Below are positions 30,885 to 41,425 of a stretch of 64,000 nt of DNA, piece by piece. A program made the translations under genes and the position numbers. Positions within the stretch are counted from its first letter, which is position 1; each line of letters starts with the position of its first letter. Below the pieces are notes generated by a model, which was not told the DNA's origin, did no database searches, and was given only the letters and a program-made list of their open reading frames with translations. Origin of the DNA: Psococerastis gibbosa (taxonomy: Eukaryota; Arthropoda; Insecta; Psocodea; Psocidae); assembly GCA_963971405.1 (NCBI GenBank), contig OZ020491.1, positions 5,822,855-5,886,854 of the forward strand. The letters are read 5' to 3'.

Positions 30885-31918
30885 CAAGGCCGTGCCCAGG
30901 GTTTTGTTTCGGAGGGGGTCAAAATTTTATGAAGTTACACTTCTTTAGCCGCGTTATGAAAAAATTATGAGTGAATTTGGAAGATGCGCGCGCATCTGTA
31001 ACACGAAAAAGTTCACCCATAGTTGCCAGATCGCATTAATGGTTCCCCTCTAATGGAGCTGCCAACAAAATAGAAATAAAACCTCGATATTAGTTGTTGG
31101 TACACTGGTCACCTCTGATCACTGTTTTCTAGACAGGTATTGTCATCCGCCATTTTGTATCCGTGTTTTAGTTCTTTTCAATCTTTTACTTTACTTTACG
31201 GTGCCTCTTTATTTTGTATAGTTTGTATTGTTTGTATTATTTATATTGTACGCAACGATTTCTATGTATTCTTCGAATACCTTTGAAATAAACAGTATCT
31301 TATCTTATCTTAATTTCTTACAATTCTTACCATATAGAAATTATAGGATACAAAATGGCGCATGACAATACTCGGGAATATAGTGCCTTACTGTTTTCAT
31401 ATTTATAATATTTATCAACATGTTTCTAGTTTTTATGTGCTAATAAATTATATTCAGTAGTGATTTAAATTGAATATTTTGATTGATATTATTTACTATT
31501 CGTGAATATTAGTGAATAAAATTGTGCTAATATACTTTTTCAAGTGCTCCAATATAATTAACTATTTCATGATATAAATTAAAATATATTTATTTAATAT
31601 GATTAACACAAAATATTATTAATGTTAAATATTTATAATTGGTTATTTAATATTTAAAAAATTTTCTTATTTTATTGTACAGTAATTAATTATTTGCGTG
31701 CAATTAAAAACTATTTTTTCGTTATACCATGGAAGTACGCTCACGCGCGTAAATAGTTACACACACCCACTTTTTTTAACGTACCGTATTTTATTAATGA
31801 AAGTCCATTTGGAAAATAAAGACAATTTTCCTTCTTTCTTTCTTTATATTCAGTGTACAGCCCTTCTATTTCGGAGGGGGTCAGGACCTCTTGGACCATC
31901 CCCCTGGACTCGGCCTTG
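30885..31918. mobile_element. 1034-bp hAT-type element
   Basis: The ends CAAGGCCGTGCCCAGGG and CCCTGGACTCGGCCTTG are inverted. The octamers ACTACATC (30877-30884) and ACTACATT (31919-31926) differ by one base. Both end regions contain TTTCGGAGGGGGTCA, here in direct orientation. The interior is A+T-rich with no transposase frame, so it is non-autonomous or hosts other inserts. Confidence 0.88.
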
Positions 31919-31926
31919 ACTACATT

Positions 31927-32590
31927 CTAACATTGAGCATCAAGAAACGCACTATTTTGCGCCAATATTTTCAAAATTTTCCCCCACCGTTTCCTGTTTG
32001 TATTTATATGAATTTCCGTCTGTACAATCTAAATACAACTGCTTTCAAAATGCTTAAGCCCCACTGTTTAATAGGTTCTTTATAAGAGAGGACTCGCCTG
32101 TTACATTCATTGCCTCAATAGTAAGCTTGTCTCAGCTGAAATAAATAGATATATTTCCGTTACATTGTACAATACAAATACAAGAAAGTATAAAATAAAA
32201 TCGTTTGTAGCTTGTGTAGGTTGACATTGAAGACGTATACCAGTTTGCCAATGACCAAAACTGCATACGGAAACAATATAAATAATGTAAATGTAAATAT
32301 AAATAATATAAATAATAATAATAATTATTCTCTATTAACGTTTAAATTTTTATTTATTTATTTATTTATTTATTACTTGTACTAATTTTCACTTGTGCTA
32401 ATTTTTCACTTGTACTTTTACCCCTCCTCCATTTCTTTTTTAATATTGTAAATGTTGTTTTGATTTGATTTAATAATAAATTTGATTTGAAAATGTCCGC
32501 AATCCATGGGGTCGTTGGTCAAGGGACCATTGGGCCACTTAAAGTAGGCCTAGGTTCGTAAATGGTTCATCAGGACATTGTTAATAAAAT
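31927..32590. other. Unassigned spacer
   Basis: No gene is seen. Simple (TAAA)/(ATTT) tracts lie at about 32345-32372. Low-complexity (AATAT) runs lie near 32275-32325. Confidence 0.55.
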
Positions 32591-32596
32591 TTATAA

Positions 32597-32740
32597 TAGA
32601 GATGGGGGTGTTTGCACCCGCCAAAATATTTTTTTTTGAATTTCAGGTCTCCCTGTCACGACTTTTCAATGACTCATCATAAGAGACGTGAAATTCAAAA
32701 ATATTTTTTTGGCGGGAAGCGAACGTCCCATTTCCCCTAT
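32597..32740. mobile_element. ~144-bp foldback element
   Basis: CCCGCCAAAATATTTTTTTT then TGAATTTCAGGTCTC is mirrored by GAGACGTGAAATTCAAAAAT and ATTTTTTTGGCGGG. The outer parts (GATGGGGGTGTTTGC and GCGAACGTCCCATTTCCCC) pair less well. It is probably a small MITE; target duplications are unclear. Confidence 0.65.
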
Positions 32741-33420
32741 ATCTAGAATTATACGTTGCAGTCAGCTGCGTCAAAACTCTTTTGTCGGCTACTTTACTTT
32801 CAATCTCATGCTTAACTTATAGCTCTTAAAGTTGCAACCTACTCAATCTATTGTGATTTATACCTATCAGAAACGTAATATTAAAACTTGTTGACTACGA
32901 AAACAAGTCAATCTTTAGATCATTTTAGATTCCACAGGTTTTTTTAAGGCACGACGAATCAGGAATGCCAACACTATAAAAATCTGCTACAAAAACATAC
33001 AACAATGGAGTTTTTATCCGTTTGCCTGAAATTCATGCGTCTGGCTTGCCATTAGTGTCTCACCTTCTTGCCGAAGATGGGCATTAGGCTGGGAATCAGC
33101 CAATGTATGATAATACGTTGGGATGTTGTATGAAAATGAATGGCCACAAAACGGGTGCGAAATAGTGATTTATTTAACTTTTCTTCATTGACGGCAATAG
33201 AAGAATAATAATAATGTGTCAATGATGAGGCGTGAGCGCGGTCCAATCCAATGAAGCGTTCCAAACATCGCGGCTCCACGATCCAATGCATGATAATATG
33301 TAGGGATGCTCACAATGAATAATTAGTGTGGAGCCCATTATCAGGGGAAGGTGCATCCCATTCTCATGGCTAGGGAAAACGTGAAGTTCAAGTAGAAGTT
33401 TTTTCTAACTAGTATACTGT
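32741..33420. other. Spacer with an internal direct repeat
   Basis: CCAATGTATGATAATACGTT (33101) and CCAATGCATGATAATATGTA (33283), each followed by GGGATG, form a 26-bp direct repeat about 182 bp apart. No gene is recognised. Confidence 0.5.
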
Positions 33421-33700
33421 GGTGATGGCCGTGGTCGAGTGGTTAAAGAGTTTGCGTTTCTTTTTGTTCCTCTTTCCCATTGGTGCCGCGTGCGCAGCGG
33501 GGGGGGGGTCACTCCGGACCCGTTTCCTGAAATCGCCCTGGGCGAGACCCATGGTCGAGGTGTTAGGGAAGGAATAAAGAAAGAAAATTGCCTTTATTTT
33601 TCATATGGGCGACTTTTGGGCCTTTTTGCTTGCATTTCAATCGGGAGAACGGTAGTTTGAATCCTCAAAGGGATCGGATTTACTCAATAATTCAGAGTAG
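33421..33700 (+). repeat. Probable tRNA-related SINE-like segment
   Basis: GGCCGTGGTCGAGTGGTTAA resembles the D-arm/A-box of a Ser- or Leu-type tRNA. GGTAGTTTGAATCCTC near 33651 resembles a B-box. Between them GAAAGAAAATTGCCTTTATT is repeated at about 49370 (GAAAGAAAATTGTCTTTATT) with GGGCCTTT. The spacing is too long for one tRNA, so composite structure or insertion is likely. Confidence 0.4.
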
Positions 33701-33985
33701 AGCAATGAGTCAAGCTTACCATTGACGTAATGAAACAATTGAAAGCATGAATAAGTAGACTACGGATACGAGTACAGCCGGATGTAATTTAAAGAAGGAA
33801 TATATATATATATATATATATATATAGTATATACTATACGTACTATATATGCCAGAGTTATAAGAATTCTGACCCAGGTTCGCCCAGCCCTAATAGGTAC
33901 CTTCAGTAGGTAGGGGAAAAACGCGACTGACGTACATGATGCTGACCTTAGGCGTAGACCATCATTGGGGTGTCGGGTCACGATT
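33701..33985. other. Short spacer with (TA)n
   Basis: A (TA)n microsatellite occupies 33800-33826. Nothing else is recognised. Confidence 0.6.
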
Positions 33986-34820
33986 AAAAGAACCGGTCCG
34001 AGTTTACTCGAACATGCTTTCCAATTTATCAAAATTAGTAGATAGAAAAAATGAGTAATTTCATGGTAAATGATTATCCTATGGTTAAATTTCCGATATC
34101 TCGGGGGTGGGGGGGGGGGGGGTGTCCACCTGACGTCACTCGTCACTGGTGGTGAGGTAAATTCTAGATAGGTCAGACCAACACATCACCACACAGCAAT
34201 ACTGGCTGGGCACGCAATGCATTTGAGCGTGAATTTTCTATCATTTAAAAAAAAACATTTTTTGAACAAAACCAAATACTTTTTTGGGAAAGCAAACTGT
34301 CCGGTTTCGTTACTCAATTTAACACCTAAAACATACCTGAAGGTAGAAATCATCGATAGGAAGGTGTCGCAGAAAAATTATTTTTTAGTCATTTTTCATT
34401 AAAATTTAGTCATTTTTATTTTTTTACCCCCAGAAGCAAACTATCAAGGGGCAAGCGACCCCCCGCATTTTATCAACATTAACAACAACTACAATATATG
34501 TGAATTTAAAAGAAATGGTTGGATTTTTTTAGACATTTTTTTGAAGTTTTTTGAAAATAAAACCCCCCCAAATTGAGTTAGCCCAAAATAAAAAAAAATA
34601 GTCCCGAGGTATAATTTTTGTGAACCTACATGCCGAATTTCATCAAAATGGACCGAGTAGTTTGCCCGGAAATCGACGCACAGACAGACAGACATTTCGT
34701 AAAAACCACTTTTTTGGGTTCCTGGGACCTTAAAACATATAAATCCGTTGAAATCTCGGAATCGAAAATTTCGACCGTCACAAAGCTTTCCTTTTACTAC
34801 GTATAAATTGGAAAGCAAAA
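33986..34820 (+). mobile_element. HINE-like repeat, complete copy 8
   Basis: The 5' end AAAGAACCGGTCCGAG, G run at about 34103-34122, short GACAGACAGAC array and the 3' hairpin TACGTATAAATTGGAAAGC followed by 11 A are all present. A small deletion lies near 34520 relative to other copies (GTTGGAGCCGTTTTTGAG missing). Confidence 0.95.
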
Positions 34821-35375
34821 AAAAAAATCAAGTATGGAGTATCAATTCTAATTTGTGATTCATAATTGAAATAATCACAAGGGTCATTTCTATTGTAACC
34901 ATTGCCACAGATTTAATTTCATTAAATATGAAAGATTCAAATTTTACAGTTCAGTGATTTCCAGCAAAAAGGATCAACTCTATCGATTACTTTTAATATC
35001 CCGGTTAGCCTATTTTAAATTAAATTATTTAATATGTATTACTGACGTTCTAAATATTAAATCATCCAATTAGAGTGTTGTGCATTTGCCGAGTTATTGT
35101 TGAATGAATTAGAAAATACGAGGTTTAACCATATAATTTTTAATTAATTAATTTATTCACCAATATTTCGAATTTCAAACTTTTAATTTGAATGAATGAA
35201 ATTTCAATATTGTTCATGTAGAGTACAAAAATGAAATATCAGAACCAATGTAAGCATTTTTTTGTGGATTTTAATACGTGATATTTGCCTTTTTCTAACT
35301 CAGATTGACTACATTTATTGAATTTGATTTGTACAAAAAACTAGGAAGGAGTTAAAGGACTGTGGCCAATTGGTA
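34821..35375. other. Unassigned A+T-rich spacer
   Basis: I see no gene, known repeat or long ORF. Confidence 0.6.
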
Positions 35376-35760
35376 ATATTGAAGGCCAAATGTTATACTG
35401 TATATCGAAAGTTGAATCCACATGTAAAGAGCCTATTCAAAACTACAGTTAACTTGGTAGTGTGCTCAGCGATGGCAAAGGAGCATGGTGGGACATGATA
35501 ACGCGCAAAGGCAGTCTAAGTGCGTGTCGGGTCCTGGCCACCTTAATTGTGTGGCTTTACTATGCTCCCCAAGTGGTTCGGAATCCACTATAATCAGGAA
35601 GTCTACCCTGCCAGTCAACTCCCCTTCTCTCTAAGGTGAAGGAGTCTGCCCTTAGGGTGCCTCAAGTTATTAAACTGACTCACTCCTCCCGCCAGGCTGA
35701 CAGAGTTGCTTAAAAGCAGAAATGCTGAAAGCAGGTGTTGAAAAAAAAACACATCCAAAC
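35376..35760 (+). repeat. 5S rRNA-derived SINE, long subtype
   Basis: The degraded head is followed by CTTGGTAGTGTGCTCAGCGA, TGTGGCTTTACTATGCTCCC, GTGGTTCGGAATCCAC and ATAATCAGG. The long-subtype body follows (CCTGCCAGTCAACTCCCC, GAAGGAGTCTGCCCTTAGGG, GCTTAAAAGCAGAAATGCTG). Confidence 0.85.
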
Positions 35761-35830
35761 AAAACTGCTAATGTTATGGATATACATAGACATTTCCTCT
35801 GTTTTGGGCAAAAATTATGTATTGGGGTTC

Positions 35831-36496
35831 CAGGGACGGATCCAGCCCATTTTTAAAGTCTAGGGTTGCCAGGTGTCCGGTTATTCACCGGACAATCCAG
35901 TTTTTCGTACCTCTGTCCGGTGAAAAAATAAATGCTTGACCGGACAATGCTTTGTCGCTTTTTTGCTCGAGTGTGCAAAAAAACTTTTTCTGTTGGATAA
36001 AACGAAATATTTATTAAAATGACAGTTTCAGAAATTAAAAATGTCTATAGGCTACTGTCATTTTACATTTTTATTTAAGTTACTTGCTAGCTTTAATGGT
36101 AGAAAGTTAAGACTAAATAAAATGACGTTACTTTTTGACAAATTTAAATTAGGTAGAATGGCCCATTGACTCCCTGTCTGGTTTTTATGTTTTGTAAATC
36201 TGGCAACCCTATTTTAAACATATATAATCATAACAGAATAGAAAACAATCAAAACATGAATATTATAACATCTTCCCTTTCAAGATTGCAAAAGGGAAAA
36301 GATAATTATTTACAAATTTAATTTGTCCGGCTTACGGACAACTCGGCCTCTTCTTGTTGCCTGTATTTGTGGGTCAAAATAAAACAAACATATGTATGTT
36401 ATGATGAAATTAGAGGGTAATAAATTAACTTACAATAGATGTACTAAATTTGGGGGGGGGCAGCAGCTACCCCCCTGCTCCCTGTATCCGTCCATG
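35831..36496. mobile_element. 666-bp hAT-type element hosting a second insert
   Basis: The ends CAGGGACGGATCCAGCC and CTGTATCCGTCCATG are inverted. The octamers TGGGGTTC (35823-35830) and TGGGGTAC (36497-36504) differ by one base. The right part GGGGGGGGCAGCAGCTACCC is like the element at 40456. An inner element lies at about 35863-36211. Confidence 0.85.
35863..36211. mobile_element. Nested element with GGGTTGCCAG ends
   Basis: The inverted ends CTAGGGTTGCCAG and CTGGCAACCCTA are clear. Flanks TTTAAAGT and TTTAAACA agree at 6 of 8. The subterminal CCGGTTATTCACCGG and GGACAATCC...GTCCGGTG are reminiscent of hAT elements with CAGGGTTGCC ends. It is non-coding. Confidence 0.7.
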
Positions 36497-36504
36497 TGGG
36501 GTAC

Positions 36505-36967
36505 CCCGATTTGCACTCAACAATTAATATTGTAGCAATTAAAAAACGCCCACTGCCTCAAATTCCATGCGTTGCAAATTGACTTTCCTTAAAGGACTCA
36601 TTACTCCATCCAGATGGGATTACAATAAATAAGACACATAGAAAGTAATGCACTGTCGATCAGAATGACCAGCTCCACCCACGCCGCACTTTAACAAAAC
36701 ATGTTTTAACCTATGCATAAAGATAGCAAAGCAGACCTTTTTAAAACGTGACCTGTCACGTTGCTAATTATTGAACGCAGTAATGAAAAGTGAAAATAAT
36801 CCAAACCTAGCCGGAATTGGTCTAGATATATGAGTCTACCTTGTTGTGCAATACATTTTAATACAAGATTAATAGTTGCCTACTGTAACAGGCCCCGACC
36901 TTGGGATTTCGCCGCCCTGGGCAACTAGCCTTCCAGCGCCCCCTACCCCGGTAAAAGAAATTGTTTG
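36505..36967. other. Unassigned spacer
   Basis: GCGCCCCCTACCCC and CGCCGCCCTGGGCAAC near 36910-36950 look like the end of another short element without a partner. No gene is seen. Confidence 0.5.
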
Positions 36968-36970
36968 TAA

Positions 36971-37619
36971 GGCGAGTATTCCACTGGTCAATTTTATTTC
37001 ATATTGGATTCTGTCATTGACGGAAAATCACCAATGTTGCATTATTTATTTTTACACCCCATTCCACTGGTCTTCAATAATAATTATTTCGTAATCAATT
37101 ATTGATCATTTTTGTTTTCAATTTTTTTTCAAATTTGTAAGTTTGCCCGCCGTCTTTCTTTTAATTTTATAATCTACAAGAAATTTTATGATTTAAATTA
37201 CGAAATAATTCGTTCGTTCTCAAGAAATTAATTTAAATTATTTATCATCTCTAGACGACGCCATTGTTTAATTTTAGTTTGTTATTGTTTGCAACGCGTG
37301 ATTTTACCCTATGATCATTGATCAATTTTAACATGAGGAAATTTTTTTTTTTTTTTTTTTTTTTTGGCGCAATGCCGTTTAGGCCACACACGCTCAGGTA
37401 TATTGAAAAATTAAATGGTTAGGTACGGTAGGTTAGGTTCGTTAATGTGATAATATAATAATAATAGCATAATATAATAATGGGTGTTATAGGAGGTTGA
37501 TGAGATTAGTAGTAGTCAAAAATGAGAGGAAATGAGGAAATTAAAATGGAGAATGTCATAGAGTAAAACAAAAATCTCAAATCGAATTTGAAGTAAAATT
37601 GACCAGTGGAATACCCGCC
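36971..37619. mobile_element. 649-bp MITE related to the 384-bp family
   Basis: The ends GGCGAGTATTCCACTGGTCA and, reversed, GGCGGGTATTCCACTGGTCA match 25 of 26 bases over the full arm. The flanks are TAA (36968-36970) and TTA (37620-37622). The interior TTTTACCCTATGATCATTGA parallels the core of the 9663/26490/60697 MITEs. It also contains a T run at 37337-37365 and a possible inner insertion. Confidence 0.85.
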
Positions 37620-37622
37620 TTA

Positions 37623-38088
37623 AGTATACGGCGTAAGCTCTCAAAGTATACTTTAATTAACTTGGAAAAACACCAATGCTACTAAATAGACCCTAAAGAC
37701 AGATCAGGATTAACTCAAATGTATTTTCTTAGCCTTTCGTTCGGAAAATTTTCAGAAGTCTCAAGAGATTAAATTTGATGTAGGCTATGTCTAAGACCAT
37801 CTCAAATCTTTTATTTAAAATCCCTTTCGGCTCTGGCCGATTAGGTGTACAAACGCAGACCCCACTTTTCCTCTATGCTATGTACCTATGTAATAAAAAA
37901 TAAAAAATACTTCATATTTTTTCCGACCACAACATCAACACACTCTTTCGAACTTATGAACTTTTACTTATCAAATTATTTTCACTTTGACTTGATGCCA
38001 TCTTGAAATCGTTGGTTTGTCATAAAAAGTGTTGATTACTTTTATCGCAGAAAATAATAGGGGCTTTCAGTTAGATTTTATTTCATTC
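37623..38088. other. Unassigned spacer
   Basis: It contains the small dispersed repeat AATCCCTTTCGGCTCTGGCC (about 37820) also found at 25671. No gene is seen. Confidence 0.55.
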
Positions 38089-38096
38089 CTCTGAGA

Positions 38097-38362
38097 CAGG
38101 CGCGGATCTAGAATGGGACCAAGGACGGGGCTAAGATTAAATTTTGATTTTTTTTTGAAAAATAGGGCTGAAATATTGTGGTTTTACGCATTTTCAGAGC
38201 AATAAGGGTTCTATATTATAGGTAATTAATACAATCGAGCACAAGGGGGGCCTGGGGGTCTCCCCCTGGAGAAAATTTGTGAAAAATAGGACTGAAATAG
38301 TGGGGTTTTACGCATTTTGAGGACCCCATAGCCCCCCCCCCTTCCCCGTAGATCCGCGCCTG
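38097..38362. mobile_element. 266-bp hAT-type element
   Basis: The ends CAGGCGCGGATC and GATCCGCGCCTG are perfect inverted repeats. The exact 8-bp duplication CTCTGAGA flanks them (38089-38096, 38363-38370). Inside, TGTGGTTTTACGCATTTTCA and GTGGGGTTTTACGCATTTTG are internal direct repeats. It is the complete version of the fragment at 12608-12838. Confidence 0.95.
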
Positions 38363-38370
38363 CTCTGAGA

Positions 38371-40039
38371 CCAATATTAACTGAGGTATGAATTATATAG
38401 TATGTAAGGTTCTAATCGGCCGCCACCTTGGAACAAAACGACGAATCTTGCTGGTTAACGAACTGAATCAAGACATTTGTATGATCAATTTTTGTGCCAA
38501 GTTTCATCAAGATCGGATAATATTTCCGGAAGTTAATAATGAGAGAAAGAAAGAAATTTTTCTTTATTTTCTATATGGCCGAATTTAGAGTGTTTCCTAA
38601 AATCAGTTTGCATACAGACATACATAATTTATGCTATATATATAACTTTTTGAACGGGCTCAACGGGGGGTGGTTTTAGACTCAGGGGGTCATGAAATGA
38701 AAAGTTGTGAAAAATTTTTCCGGAAGTCGAACATGGGTCGCCGTCTTAATAGGTAGATGAATCTCCCTAACACACCCCTTTCATGGATTCAAGACTTTAA
38801 CTCTGAGCACAACAAAACAGATGCCACGTCCATTATTGAAAAAAAAATTAGGGTTAAATATAAAAATCGTTATAGTCGAAAGCCTGGAAAGTGGAGATTT
38901 GACAAGAAAAAGCTAGTATTATTCTATATCCAATCTCATTTTCTATCTGCTTTATTCACCCCCCCCCCCCAACCATTTTGTCCCCTTTCCCCATTCGCCA
39001 TTTCCCCCATAGCTCCCCCCGCCCCCGTCTCCCTACCCCTACCCAATCCAAATTCTCATCATCCTCATTAAATTGTTTTGCAAAACGTTCTCCTCTCTAT
39101 ACGTCCGTGGTTTCCTCAGACTAGAAAGAGGGTTTATGGTGGAGAAGGGGGGGCCAGGTAGGGGCTAGAATTAAGAACTATTTTAGATTTTAGTATTGAG
39201 GTAGCCTCAATCATATTAGGTATTGTTTTATATAGTTTTGGCCAAGGGTTAGAATGTTAGATAGATTTAATTTGTTGGGCATGCGGGACTTGGACCCTTT
39301 TTCAATGATACTTGGGTTAATTAATGCAATATCGAATATTCCTAAATTTTCATCAGTGGGGGAAGTGAAAGCTATTTTAGATTTTAGTATAGAAGCAGCT
39401 TAGCAGCCTCTTTTATGTGGGTAAGAAATCGTCAAAGGGATAGTCAAGACTCATTAATTTTGGCTAATAAGGGTAATTCTAATCAAATTTTGATTATCAA
39501 ATCACATCAGTTCCAGTTCTCACTTTTCGGTGCTCTGCTCGTTTTATTATACCCATCGCACTTACTTACTTACGTCAGGACGACATTTGGAACAATTTGT
39601 TTATTTTAAAAAAATTGCGTAATAGCCCGGACAATATGATCATGAAAACAGTGACCAAATAACAAAAATTCCCGGAAAGCCAAATTTTGGTACAGACCTT
39701 GGGTTTACCAATATACGACGTGCGATAAATAAAATGTCAAAAGTCCCCATTGATCTCATGTGTGCTAAAAAAGTTATTCGGGGTCAAAGGTCAAAATTAC
39801 AGTTATTTTCTCGAAAACGGTAAGTTCTATCAAAAACTTTTTTGAACCAAAATTGTAGATCTTTAAATTCTCTATAAAGTAAGTGGAATACGGACTTTTT
39901 TCGATTTTTATAGGTGAAATGTCATCCTACCGTGGTCGGCTAGTACAAATTATTTTTCATTTATCCTATATTTACATTAATACAGTGTATTCCGTAAATA
40001 CAGTTTATATAGCCCTCTCAATTTCAATCATGCGCTTTA
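38371..40039. other. Unassigned spacer with weak repeat similarity
   Basis: About 38493-38760 contains AAGTTTCATCAAGATCGG and a GAAAGAAAGAAATTTTTCTT segment like 33.6 and 49.4 kb. C runs lie near 38331-38341 and 38959-38970. ORFs at 38757, 39415 and 39883 have no recognisable domain. About 39740-39870 (TCGAAAACGG, TTGAACCAAAATTG) resembles dispersed repeat sequence. Confidence 0.5.
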
Positions 40040-40315
40040 TCAATTCTTTTGGCGGCTGCCGCTATTTCAGCATATCGTCATCAGGACTTCTGCCTCCTGT
40101 TCTGGTCTACGTTGGATCAACAGCAGCACAACTCTTCTTATTTAAATATCTCTTCTATCGAAGATTGGCGATCATCATGGCAATTTAGACCTTGGTGGCT
40201 GTTGCTATCAGAAGGGAAGTCGTGTCCTTGCCAAACCACTGCCTCAGGTGTTTCAGTCAGGACAACATATATAGGTGCACAAATATGTGTGTATGTAGTA
40301 CCTTTTGCTCTATAG
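40040..40315 (-). pseudogene. LINE 3' end fragment
   Basis: On the minus strand the peptide LKHLRQWFGKDTTSLLIATA is followed by KVxIAMMIANLR and a stop. This is the family seen at 50.1 kb (STTTLFRAAVCQGQVAMMIA). The DNA match around GAAGATTGGCGATCATCATG ties it to 590 and 59640. It lacks a clear simple-repeat tail. Confidence 0.65.
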
Positions 40316-40433
40316 GAGCTTTGAACTGTAAATTTTTATTTGTAAAATTTATGCGCCAGTTCGCGAAACTTTTTGTTCGTTATATTTAATTATAGGTTTA
40401 GGCTATAATATGTGATTACGCCGTTCGAAATTG

Positions 40434-40920
40434 CAGAAGACATGGTAGTGTGCACCAAGGACGGATACAGAGGGGGGTAGCTCCTCCCCCCCCCCCCAAA
40501 TTTGGCAAATCTATTGTAAATTAATTTATTACGCTCTAATTTCATCGATCCTACATATATTTTTCCTATTTTGACCCACAACTACAAAAAAAAAAAAAAA
40601 AAAAAAAGGCTGGATCCGTCCCTGGTGTGCACAGCGTTGGCAGGGGAACATGGCTGGATATGATTATAAGACTACCAGTCAGTCGAAGTGCGTGTCGATT
40701 CCTGGTCGCCTCTGAATTAATAGTGTGACTTACTACAAGTAGTTCAGACTCTACTATAATCAGGAGGTCCACCCTGTAAATCAATTCTCCTTCTCCCTGA
40801 GGGGAAGGAGTCTGCCGTAAGAGTGTCTGAAGTTAATAAACAGACTTACTCGCCCCGCCTGGCAGATGAGGTTGCTAAAAAGAAGAAACGCTGAATGCAG
40901 GCGTTGGAAATCAAACAAAC
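40434..40920 (+). repeat. 5S rRNA-derived SINE, long subtype, split by a hAT element
   Basis: The left part (CATGGTAGTGTGCAC) and right part (GTGTGCACAGCGTTGGCAGG onward) rejoin across the insertion at 40456-40624. The body continues CCACTATAATC-type sequence, GGAAGGAGTCTGCCGTAAGA and GCAGGCGTTGG. No 3' target duplication is seen. Confidence 0.85.
40456..40624. mobile_element. 169-bp hAT-type element inside a SINE
   Basis: The ends CAAGGACGGATAC and GGATCCGTCCCTG are inverted. The exact 8-bp duplication GTGTGCAC comes from the SINE (40448-40455, 40625-40632). It has a C run at about 40486-40497 and an A run at 40586-40607. Related elements lie at 16124 and 35831. Confidence 0.93.
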
Positions 40921-41109
40921 ATAATTTGTGATAATTATATTTGTTAGGCTGGGTGATCTAGTAGCCTACGTCTATGTGGGGAGGGGCGACTCTTTGGAAG
41001 TGCAAAACTTGGATCATGAGCCCAGGTACGACGTACGAGCCCCAAACTTGCTTCATTTCCTGGCCATGCCTCAGGAATCAAGAGGCATGTAAAGCGGGGT
41101 CACTCTGGT

Positions 41110-41425
41110 TGAATGAATGCGATTTGCGACGGCAAATAAAATTTTAACATTAAAATTCCAAACTTAATACCACAGAAGTGACGAGACTCGCGTTCAAATC
41201 CAACTTTAGTCGAAACGACTATCTCCCTTTCCACCTGGGTCCTTGCTTCGGACAACTGCCCCCTGTGCAACGAAGGCGAAATGAATGCAGGGCATCTACC
41301 CGAGTGACCAGCCCTGGTAGTTGACGAGGAAGACCAAACCGACGACATCTTCCGGGAGACGGCAAGGAGATACTGGTCAGCACGTCACCAAATGGCTTAC
41401 CTGCCAAGGATGGGCGTTGGCTAGT
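41110..41425 (+). pseudogene. LINE ORF2 C-terminal zinc knuckle and 3' end
   Basis: One frame reads TTISLSTWVLASDNCPLCNE, GEMNAGHLPE, a stop, then PALVVDEEDQTDDIFRETAR and QMAYLPRMGVG before the normal stop. CPLC...H...C is the CCHC knuckle common at LINE ORF2 C-termini; the stop replaces its last cysteine. The last 12 residues recur in the 54-bp insertion at 9197, showing the family was active there. Confidence 0.82.
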
